From Victivallaceae bacterium (GTDB taxonomy: Bacteria; Verrucomicrobiota; Lentisphaeria; Victivallales; Victivallaceae), in contig JAQVVK010000054.1 of NCBI GenBank assembly GCA_028698975.1, forward strand, positions 1-11,784: a DNA stretch of 11,784 bases. Reading direction: 5' to 3'. The position numbers were made by a program, and so were the translations under genes. The notes beneath the pieces are model-generated. The model had not been told where the DNA came from, did not search any database, and saw nothing but the letters and a program-made list of their open reading frames with translations. Shown in pieces: positions 6,621 through 11,784 of this stretch (position 1 is the first letter of the stretch; each line of letters begins with the position of its first letter).

Positions 6621-7292
6621 TCAAAGGCTGAAGTTGATAAACGGGCAGACCGGCAGGAAACCGTCTTCCATGAAATTGAGCAAGCCCAGTTGGATGCCGC
6701 CGGATTCGGCGACGTTGATCAGCGCGGTCTGGAAACCCTTGACCTTATTGGCAGAGTTGAGGATCACCGAAAGCTGCCAGCCCTTGAAATCCTCCGCCAC
6801 GTTCAGGATCGCCGCCGGCTGCCAGCCGGTGAAGTTCCCGGATACGTTGACCGCGCTGGCTTGCACGCCTTTGACGGCGCCGGCGTAGGCAAAAACCGGC
6901 GCCGCCTGGAGGCCGCTCATTTTTTCCAGGTTGATCCCCACGCCGAGCGTCGCCTGAAGCCCCTGCAGTTCAACGTTCTGGCAATATATCCAGCTGGCCT
7001 GGATGCCCTTGAAATGCGCGGTCAGAGAGCCGAGCCAGCTGGCCTCAATACCGCAAACAGAACCATACCCTGAACACATCGGCCATCCGGTTTTGATCCC
7101 GTAAACCTGCGAACGCTCCATCGCCGCGGGAAAGCCCGGAAAAATCCCGATCTGGAAATAACTGATCGGATACTTGGTATAATCGTCCGCGGCTTCAACC
7201 TCCGTCACCGTCGTCACCGTCACTGTTTCGGCGGCAACCGCCATACCGCAAGCCATAGCGCCGCATGCCAGAAGGAACAAAAACTTTTTCAT
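6621..7292 (-). CDS. Secreted ~15-residue G-x-Q repeat protein, LA_2272-like surface repeat family
   Basis: The 223 residues open with a signal peptide (MKKFLFLLACGAMACGMAVA, cleavage likely after A20). A Thr/Val-rich linker follows, then at about 63-205 roughly nine short repeats spaced 13-16 residues: GIKTG, GIEAS, GIQAS, GLQAT, GLQAA, GVQAS, GWQPA, GWQLS, GFQTA, GIQLG. Each repeat alternates hydrophobic residues with a polar turn, often N-x-A/S, predicting stacked beta strands. It ends with NFMEDGFLPVCPFINF, a closing motif I associate with LA_2272-type surface repeat proteins; that family link is from memory and moderately sure. It should be exported to the periplasm or outer surface. Function is unknown. 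It lies 23 bases after its paralogue's stop, so both are probably one transcript. ATAGGG at about 7301-7306 is a weak ribosome binding site. Confidence 0.7.
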   Translation of the reverse strand: MKKFLFLLACGAMACGMAVAAETVTVTTVTEVEAADDYTKYPISYFQIGIFPGFPAAMERSQVYGIKTGWPMCSGYGSVCGIEASWLGSLTAHFKGIQASWIYCQNVELQGLQATLGVGINLEKMSGLQAAPVFAYAGAVKGVQASAVNVSGNFTGWQPAAILNVAEDFKGWQLSVILNSANKVKGFQTALINVAESGGIQLGLLNFMEDGFLPVCPFINFSL

Positions 7293-7315
7293 AAATAAAA
7301 CCCTATCGTTAAAAT

Positions 7316-7888
7316 TTACCGCGTCCGGAAGTTGAAAAGCGGAAAAGCCGGCAGGAAACCGTCTTCCATATAATTGATTATACCAATCTGAAACATCGCG
7401 CTTTCGGCAATATTGAACGCCCCTATCGATAAGCCGTCAACCCGGCGGACCGCATTGACCGGGGACAAAACCACACCTTCGACATTTACGCCTTGAGTGA
7501 AAATGAGGCTGCCCTTGAAGCCGCGTACAAACGAACTCTGCGACGCAATTACCGCAGCTTCAATCCCGTACACCTCAGCTCCACCAGTGCCGAGAATGCC
7601 AAGTTTTACGCCATAAACCGGCACGCGCAACGTCGAATCGGGAATGCCTTTCCAAATGCTCAGGAGCAGAACTTCATAATTTTCCTTATCCTTTTTCCGC
7701 ACCGCCGAATCTTCCTCGATCACAACCATCACCGGCTCCCCTGAGGGCGTTTTCACCGCGTCATCCTCGATCATTATCACCAGCGGCGTTATTTCAGCCG
7801 GCTCGGAGGCGGAGTCCGCGGCTCCGGCCGTCCACGCCGCACATCCCAGCAACACGGCAAACATACCAACCATACCACATCTGCCCAT
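7316..7888 (-). CDS. Secreted repeat protein, paralogue of the downstream gene
   Basis: The 190 residues begin with a signal peptide (hydrophobic core MVGMFAVLLGCAAWTAGA). An acidic, proline-containing linker follows (residues ~25-65, with two similar pieces VIMIEDDAV and MVVIEEDSAV). About six repeats come next (VYGVKLG, YGIEAA, GFKGS, GVVLS, GLSIG, FQIGI), then the same closing motif as the next gene (NYMEDGFLPAFPLFNF). The ATG at 7886-7888 is chosen because CAGGAGA precedes it by 9 bases; an upstream in-frame ATG at 7918 has no such site and would place 10 polar residues before the signal peptide. LLGC could act as a weak lipobox, but ordinary signal-peptidase cleavage looks likelier. The repeats are more divergent than in the paralogue: the Q is often replaced. 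First gene of a probable two-gene operon; role unknown. Confidence 0.7.
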   Translation of the reverse strand: MGRCGMVGMFAVLLGCAAWTAGAADSASEPAEITPLVIMIEDDAVKTPSGEPVMVVIEEDSAVRKKDKENYEVLLLSIWKGIPDSTLRVPVYGVKLGILGTGGAEVYGIEAAVIASQSSFVRGFKGSLIFTQGVNVEGVVLSPVNAVRRVDGLSIGAFNIAESAMFQIGIINYMEDGFLPAFPLFNFRTR

Positions 7889-7941
7889 AACTTCAATCTC
7901 CTGAATTTGAGGTTGCAAAACAGCGTATCAATGTCCGAATC

Positions 7942-7969
7942 TTTATATAAAGACCGCCGGATACGGCAA
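7942..7969 (-). promoter_or_regulatory. Promoter of the repeat-protein operon
   Basis: On the minus strand, -35 TTGCCG (7964-7969), a 16-bp spacer and -10 TATAAA (7942-7947) lie about 55 bases before the chosen start codon, with the ribosome binding site between. The -10 is within the self-complementary TTTATATAAA. Confidence 0.6.
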
Positions 7970-8025
7970 TTTGTTGCCTCCCGAATTGGGAACCGAAAAT
8001 AATTTGCAAGTTATTGATGCGACGA

Positions 8026-8061
8026 CAAGTGGCTTGGTTACGTTCAGCAGCCTTCCACTTG
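8026..8061. repeat. Hairpin-forming inverted repeat
   Basis: CAAGTGG (8026-8032) and CCACTTG (8055-8061) are perfect inverted repeats 22 bases apart, with a competing GGCT/AGCC pairing inside. No T-run follows on either strand. It lies between the two divergent operons; its role is unknown and it may be a remnant of a mobile element. The rest of 7970-8107 shows no gene. Confidence 0.35.
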
Positions 8062-8110
8062 CCGCCCCCCCGGGAAGCGCCGGAACTCGCAATCCTGTAC
8101 ATGTTATTTA

Positions 8111-8270
8111 GAGCTTATCAACGAATAATGAAAATGCTATGTTCCAACGGCAAATCGTCAGTTGCGCAGTCAAAAAAATGGGGATACCGAACGTATCGGC
8201 CATTTCTTTCGACAAGTGAATGGCGGTTTGATGCGAAATAGAGCGTTTTCGTTTATTCGTTGATAAGCTC
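8111..8270. mobile_element. 160-bp MITE-like element with 17-bp perfect terminal repeats and TTA target duplication
   Basis: GAGCTTATCAACGAATA (8111-8127) is repeated exactly in inverted orientation at 8254-8270. Similarity continues inward (AATAATGAAAATGC against AATAAACGAAAACGC). TTA directly flanks both ends (8108-8110 and 8271-8273), which looks like a 3-bp target-site duplication. Short length, long terminal repeats, a duplication and no room for a transposase define a MITE, a non-autonomous element moved by a full-length relative. A 3-bp TNA-type duplication with GAG-starting ends is compatible with IS5-family (IS1031/IS427-like) groups, but that assignment is tentative. A minus-strand reading frame stays open across the element with no recognisable product. 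Confidence 0.75.
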
Positions 8271-8287
8271 TTAACTGTCAATAAAAT
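8260..8287 (+). promoter_or_regulatory. Hybrid promoter with its -35 inside the mobile element's end
   Basis: TTGATA (8260-8265), a 16-bp spacer and TAAAAT (8282-8287) each match the sigma70 consensus at five of six bases. The -35 lies in the right terminal repeat of the 160-bp element and the -10 lies in the flanking host DNA. Transcription would start near 8294, about 11 nt before the ATG of the first deacetylase gene. It is the best promoter seen for the three-gene cluster downstream. Confidence 0.5.
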
Positions 8288-8304
8288 TTCTTTCGGAACA
8301 AAAA

Positions 8305-9000
8305 ATGGCGAAAAAAGTGTTGGTTCTGGGCGCTCATCTCGATGATTCGGTCATCGCCATGGGCGGAACGATTGCCAAACTGGTCAAAGCCGGGTGCCAG
8401 GTCGATGTATTCTGTCTCGGCAACGGCGACGAAGGTTATGTGGTTCCCGGCGGTCAGGCCGCCGCGGTCAAAAAATTTATGACCGAGGCCGTCAAAGCCC
8501 ACCAAATACTCAATGTTGCAAGCTTCGAGTGTTACGATGTGCCGGATTTCGGCGTCGACCGCTGCCGCGAATTTTACCAGCAATGCATCCGGGCCATACG
8601 GCAACACAGGCCGGCGGTGATTTTCGGACACTATTGGAACGAGTATTTTCAACATCACGGCATGGCCACCCAATCCCGCGACGCCTGGAATCAGGCCTGT
8701 TGGGATTGCAGCGCCGATCTCGGCAAACCCCACCGGGCCGAAAAATATTTTCACTTCGAGGTTCTCGACCTTTTGCCGGAGCCAACCCACTTTTTCGACA
8801 TCAGCGACTGCTTCGAAGCCAAAATGGCCGCGTGGGCCGCTTTCGAAGCCGCCCACGACCACCTCGGTTCGCTCGGCGATCAGCTCGAAGCACGAGCGCG
8901 CTTTCACGGTTCGCGCTTCGGCGTCAACTATGCCGAAGCGTTCCGGCAATCGTTTTATCTGCCGGAAGCGGTCACGGACATCAACACAATATTCCGCTAA
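8305..9000 (+). CDS. LmbE/PIG-L-family zinc-dependent deacetylase
   Basis: The 231 residues form a LmbE-like (GlcNAc-PI deacetylase) fold. The N-terminal strand and loop VLGAHLDDSVIAMGG correspond to the family's AHPDDE motif. H11 and D14 should bind zinc, D13 should be the general base, and HPDDE has become HLDDS, with Ser replacing Glu. FGHYWNEYFQHH (107-118) supplies the third zinc ligand, probably H118, as in family HxxDH motifs. Members remove N-acetyl groups from GlcNAc-containing compounds such as mycothiol or bacillithiol precursors and lipid-linked or free sugars. The protein has no signal peptide and should be cytoplasmic. It is the first of three closely spaced genes, ending 18 bases before the next. 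No strong ribosome binding site precedes the ATG (only GGAA, 8296-8299). The downstream deacetylase and isomerase make a role in catabolism of a small acetylated sugar likelier than thiol synthesis. Confidence 0.8.
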   Translation: MAKKVLVLGAHLDDSVIAMGGTIAKLVKAGCQVDVFCLGNGDEGYVVPGGQAAAVKKFMTEAVKAHQILNVASFECYDVPDFGVDRCREFYQQCIRAIRQHRPAVIFGHYWNEYFQHHGMATQSRDAWNQACWDCSADLGKPHRAEKYFHFEVLDLLPEPTHFFDISDCFEAKMAAWAAFEAAHDHLGSLGDQLEARARFHGSRFGVNYAEAFRQSFYLPEAVTDINTIFR

Positions 9001-9018
9001 ATTCAGGACTTTTACAAT

Positions 9019-9924
9019 ATGAGCGACAAAAAGAAAATTTATTTCGGCATGAGCGTCGACGATGTGGCGCTGCGCGACTGGTCGCAGGCGGGTAATTTGC
9101 AAAAGCTCGGCGAATTCTTCGATGCCGAAAAAGTTCCGGCGACCCTTTTTACGGTTCCGGTCGACGAAAGCACCGGTCAACCGTTTCCGGTTCTGGATCC
9201 GGCTTATCCGCGGCTCCTCGGCGAACTCGGGAAGCAAGGGCACGAAATCGCCCAGCATGGGCTGCGCCACAACCGTTTCGAGTTAGGCGTGCCTCCGGCA
9301 ATGATCCTGAACCTGCCGCACGAAACCGAAAATAAGCGCTTCGCCGCCGAAAATCGCGAAGCCCTGGAACGCGACCATTCCGTCGCCAACTGCCGGGAGC
9401 GGCTGCGCGAGGGCTGCGGCATTCTGGAGGATATCCTCGCCTGCGCCATCACCGGCTTTCGCGCTCCGGCTTTGCAGGAGAGTCCGGGCATGTTCACGGC
9501 GCTGGCCGCCGAAAATTACCGCTATGACAGTTCGGTTTGCCTTCAGGAAACCGGCTGGGATTACATCATGGGCGCCCTCGCCGTGCCGCCGCGGCCGATA
9601 ACCCGCGCGCGCTGGCGGCAACTCCGCGCCAAAGCCGCATTGCCGATTTTGCCGCTCACGACCGACTATACGTGGTTTTTGACCCGCGACAAATTCGATG
9701 CGGCGCTGAAGCTGGCGCGGCACGATTATCTGGCCTGCGTCGCGGCGGAAATACCGTTTATCACGGTGTGCCACGTCGATCCGGTCATGGCGGGGGATGC
9801 GGGCGCGGGACTGCTGTTGCTGCGCGAACTGTACGCGCTGGCCCGCGCCGACGCGGCCGAACACGGTTATGAACTTGAATTTGCAACATTAAACACCATT
9901 GCCGAAAATGAAAGAGTCTCTTGA
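9019..9924 (+). CDS. NodB-type (polysaccharide deacetylase superfamily) deacetylase
   Basis: This 301-residue protein carries the NodB/CE4 motifs in order. SVDD (12-15) corresponds to the TFDD motif, with D14 as likely base and D15 as metal ligand. HGLRH (80-84) is the HxxxH metal pair. GFRAP (146-150) is the third motif, with R148. ITVCHVDP (248-255), with H252, sits where the fifth motif (LHxH) lies. About 55 residues separate motifs 2 and 3, longer than in chitin deacetylases, so it resembles allantoinase-like/PuuE or DUF2334-type members acting on small substrates. No signal peptide is present, consistent with a cytoplasmic enzyme. AGGA at about 9005-9008 is the likely ribosome binding site. 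It follows the LmbE gene by 18 bases and its stop lies 4 bases before the isomerase start, so all three should be one transcript. The substrate is not known. Confidence 0.75.
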   Translation: MSDKKKIYFGMSVDDVALRDWSQAGNLQKLGEFFDAEKVPATLFTVPVDESTGQPFPVLDPAYPRLLGELGKQGHEIAQHGLRHNRFELGVPPAMILNLPHETENKRFAAENREALERDHSVANCRERLREGCGILEDILACAITGFRAPALQESPGMFTALAAENYRYDSSVCLQETGWDYIMGALAVPPRPITRARWRQLRAKAALPILPLTTDYTWFLTRDKFDAALKLARHDYLACVAAEIPFITVCHVDPVMAGDAGAGLLLLRELYALARADAAEHGYELEFATLNTIAENERVS

Positions 9925-9928
9925 AGTC

Positions 9929-11413
9929 ATGAAAAAATTTCCTGTCACCAGTTTCGACGCCGCCGACGCCGGAACTTTCGGCGACGTCCTGTCGCAGCGT
10001 GGCGCAGTTAAAAAACTAAAAGTAGGAATGCTCGGCCTCGGGTATTTTGAATACTGGCGCATGTATCCGGCGCTGGAAGATATCGTCGCCGCCGACCTCG
10101 AGAGCGTACACGTCCGGCTCGCCGCGGCGCTACCGGAGTGCGAGGTAGTTTATCCGGGCATGATCGCCACGCTGGACCAGGCCGGCGAAGCTGGCGTTGC
10201 GCTCAAAGCTTCCGGAATTGAAATCGTCGTGATTGTCGCGGGAACCTATTTGCCGGATTTTATCACCATGCACGCGCTGAATCAGCTGCCGCTGCGGCCG
10301 CCGGTGATTCTTTTCAGCTCGCAGACCGGCTGCGACGTCAATCCGCAGGACGACTACGTGGCGACCATGCGCAACAGCGCGCTGATCGCCATCACCCAGC
10401 TCTCCGGCAGCTTTCGCAAAATGAAACTGGACTACGAAACCGTGGTCGGTGAAATTGCCGATCCGGCCGCCTACGCCGAAATCGCAACTGTCATCAATGC
10501 CCACCGCGCGGTCAAAGCGCTCAAAAACAGCACTTACGGCCTGATCGGCCATGTTTTCCGGGGCATGTACGACCTGGAATTCGACCGGGCGCGGATCAAG
10601 GGTTTTCTGGGACCGGAGGTGATGACGATTCAAGCCGAGCACCTGATCGAGCTTTGGCGCGCCGTGCCGGAGGCGGAAGTCGAGGCCGAAGCGATGAAGC
10701 TTTTAAAACGCTTCGAAGTAAAAAAAATCGACCTTGAGGACGTCAAGCGTTCCGTCCGGCTGGGCTTGGCGATGCGGGCGCTATACAGCAAATTCAATCT
10801 TGACGCGCTCTGCTTCCTGGGCCAGCACTACATCGAAAAAATAACCGGCGCTCCGGCGCGCATGGGGGCTTCGCTCTTGATGGAGTCCGATCGTTTTATG
10901 GTCGGGTGCGAGGGTGATATCGGCGGTTTGGTGATGATGGACTTGATGCACCGCTTCACCGGCAATCTGCCTTTTCAGGCGGAATGGGGGCAATTCGACC
11001 TGGCGAACAACGCCTTGTTTCTGCTGGGGCACGGCATTGCCGCGCCGGAGTTGGCGGCCGGGGGCGAGGCGGGAATCCGGCTCACATGTTCACCGGAGGA
11101 GTGGGGATTCAAGGGCAGCGGACTCAATTATGAAATGATTCTCAAGCCCGGTCCCGTGACATTGGGTCATTTTCTGAACACCGGCGACAGCTACCGCATG
11201 ATTATTTCGCGGGGCGAATCGATAGCTTATCCGGCATTGCCGTGCGACGAAATTCACGCCATGGTGCGGGTCGTCACACCGGTGCGGAAATACCTCAAAA
11301 ACCTCATCGCCGCCGGCAGCGCACACCATGTGATTGCCGTGCATGGGGATGTATTGGGGGTGTTGTGCAAGGTGGCGGAGTTGATGCGGGTGGAGTCCGT
11401 GGTGCTGGAGTAA
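9929..11413 (+). CDS. L-fucose/L-arabinose isomerase-superfamily protein
   Basis: The 494 residues resemble the FucI/AraA fold that interconverts aldoses and ketoses with Mn(II). The N-terminal half is Rossmann-like, starting VGMLGLGYFEYWRMYP (32-47), with GIEIVVIVAGTYLPD (96-110) and a conserved-looking SSQTGCD (130-136). The C-terminal half has the metal residues: E328 in CEGDIGG, E352 in AEWGQFD, H368 in GHG, and H466/H467 in SAHHVIAVHGD. The spacings (24, 16, about 98) are close to those of the E306, E333, H350 and H450 metal site of E. coli AraA. It is not close enough to any named isomerase to give a symbol. The ATG at 9929 is used because it starts 4 bases after the previous stop; in-frame ATG 9908 and TTG 9899 would overlap the deacetylase. 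No strong ribosome binding site is visible, so translational coupling is likely. It probably isomerises the sugar released by the two deacetylases; the substrate is inferred only by context. Confidence 0.8.
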   Translation: MKKFPVTSFDAADAGTFGDVLSQRGAVKKLKVGMLGLGYFEYWRMYPALEDIVAADLESVHVRLAAALPECEVVYPGMIATLDQAGEAGVALKASGIEIVVIVAGTYLPDFITMHALNQLPLRPPVILFSSQTGCDVNPQDDYVATMRNSALIAITQLSGSFRKMKLDYETVVGEIADPAAYAEIATVINAHRAVKALKNSTYGLIGHVFRGMYDLEFDRARIKGFLGPEVMTIQAEHLIELWRAVPEAEVEAEAMKLLKRFEVKKIDLEDVKRSVRLGLAMRALYSKFNLDALCFLGQHYIEKITGAPARMGASLLMESDRFMVGCEGDIGGLVMMDLMHRFTGNLPFQAEWGQFDLANNALFLLGHGIAAPELAAGGEAGIRLTCSPEEWGFKGSGLNYEMILKPGPVTLGHFLNTGDSYRMIISRGESIAYPALPCDEIHAMVRVVTPVRKYLKNLIAAGSAHHVIAVHGDVLGVLCKVAELMRVESVVLE

Positions 11414-11430
11414 AAAAACTCCCTGACAAA

Positions 11431-11784
11431 CTAAACTTTGAGAATGTCGCTTCGGATGGAACACCTCCACGATATTCCCATCCTTGGACTTTTCGTTGAT
11501 CTTGTTTTTGGCTTCGTAAAAGGCCTTGATGGCTTCGGGATTGTCTTTCAAGCCGAGGATGATGTCTTTCTCATACCCGGTGGTCTGAGTCCCGATTTTG
11601 ATTTTGACGCTGCCGTCGGTCTTGTTCTTCAGCGGATTGCCGCTGCTTCCCTGCTGGGCGTCGATATCGTTCGAGCCGTTCATTTCGGCCTCGGTGTTTT
11701 CGCGGGCGACAAAATTCCAGATTTTGCCGTAGCGCAGAACCAGCCCGAAGTTGCCGGAATCCGGACGGAAGGTGGTTTCCAGGC
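11431..11784 (-). CDS. Unrecognised protein, C-terminal part cut by the window edge; possible frameshift near its end
   Basis: The minus strand is open from the edge through NFGLVLRYGKIWNFVAREN, NGSNDIDAQQG, DGSVKIKIGTQTTGYEKDI and FYEAKNKINEKSKDGNIVEV. The composition is normal, soluble and rich in Lys/Asn/Gly, and I cannot assign a family. After GNIVEV (about 11460) this frame runs on across the 3' end of the convergent isomerase gene as far as 11090, in sequence that looks like antisense. Shifting one frame there gives a short tail, SDILKV, ending at TAG 11431-11433, 17 bases after the isomerase stop. That is the more natural end and suggests a single-base indel near the C-terminus. Only the start of the protein lies beyond the window. 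The alternative is that it truly overlaps the isomerase by over 300 bases, which is improbable. Confidence 0.5.

Noticed and set aside
6406..6888. Plus-strand ORFs overlapping the repeat-protein gene
   Set aside because: They lie opposite a gene with a signal peptide and clear repeats, and show no domain or ribosome binding site of their own.
8278..9270. Long minus-strand open frame opposite the LmbE deacetylase
   Set aside because: The plus strand carries clear catalytic motifs with matching gene order; the antisense frame has no recognisable domain and arises from GC-rich codon usage.
11405..11425. GGAGT/ACTCC hairpin at the isomerase stop as a terminator
   Set aside because: The stem is only 5 bp and no T-run follows on either strand.
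11090..11683. Minus-strand frame running from the right-edge gene across the 3' end of the isomerase
   Set aside because: The part below about 11460 is antisense to a well-supported gene and has the His-rich composition of a shadow frame; a shifted stop at 11431 is more plausible.
1..11784. CRISPR array, phage genes, integrase, toxin-antitoxin pair or defence system
   Set aside because: No regularly spaced direct repeats, cas-like proteins, phage structural motifs, or small overlapping toxin/antitoxin gene pairs were seen.

Overview
This is a bacterial chromosome segment of moderate GC content. It mixes intact catabolic and housekeeping genes with several visibly decayed ones. The host cannot be named securely. 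Secreted proteins built from ~15-residue G-x-Q repeats ending in a GFLPxxPxFNF motif, together with a sugar deacetylase/isomerase cluster, would fit a PVC-type bacterium (Lentisphaerota/Verrucomicrobiota). That is inference only; no marker gene is present.

Layout. (1) 1-747: the 5' end of an isochorismatase-fold hydrolase (minus strand, possibly frameshifted), an 80-bp inverted repeat, a tRNA-Ala(CGC) with a strong promoter, and the frameshifted C-terminal remnant of a MATE efflux pump. (2) 829-3454: a heavy-metal resistance operon, a CadC-like ArsR/SmtB repressor followed one base later by a Zn/Cd/Pb P-type ATPase, closed by a rho-independent terminator. (3) 3460-5460, minus strand: an acetolactate synthase large subunit with no small-subunit gene beside it. 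It is preceded by a 248-nt leader holding a promoter, a 26-residue leader peptide with a Val-Val-Val run, and strong hairpins; this looks like an ilv-type attenuator. (4) 5475-6300: a GNAT acetyltransferase pseudogene (one nonsense change, two frameshifts) and a transposase fragment. (5) 6621-7969, minus strand: a promoter and two tandem paralogous secreted repeat proteins. (6) 8108-11413: a 160-bp MITE-like element with 17-bp perfect terminal repeats and a TTA target duplication, then three tightly packed plus-strand genes: a LmbE/PIG-L deacetylase, a NodB-type deacetylase, and an L-fucose/L-arabinose isomerase-like protein. The -35 of the best promoter for these genes lies inside the element's terminal repeat. 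(7) 11431-11784: the 3' part of an unrecognised minus-strand gene cut by the window edge.

How the genes work together. CadC should repress its own operon until Cd/Pb/Zn binds, then allow export by the ATPase. The ilvB leader suggests valine-sensitive expression of the first branched-chain amino acid enzyme. The deacetylase-deacetylase-isomerase trio suggests stepwise processing of an N- or O-acetylated sugar; the substrate is unknown. The most unusual points are the ilvB leader, the two-deacetylase/isomerase module with its MITE-derived promoter, and the tandem repeat-protein pair.
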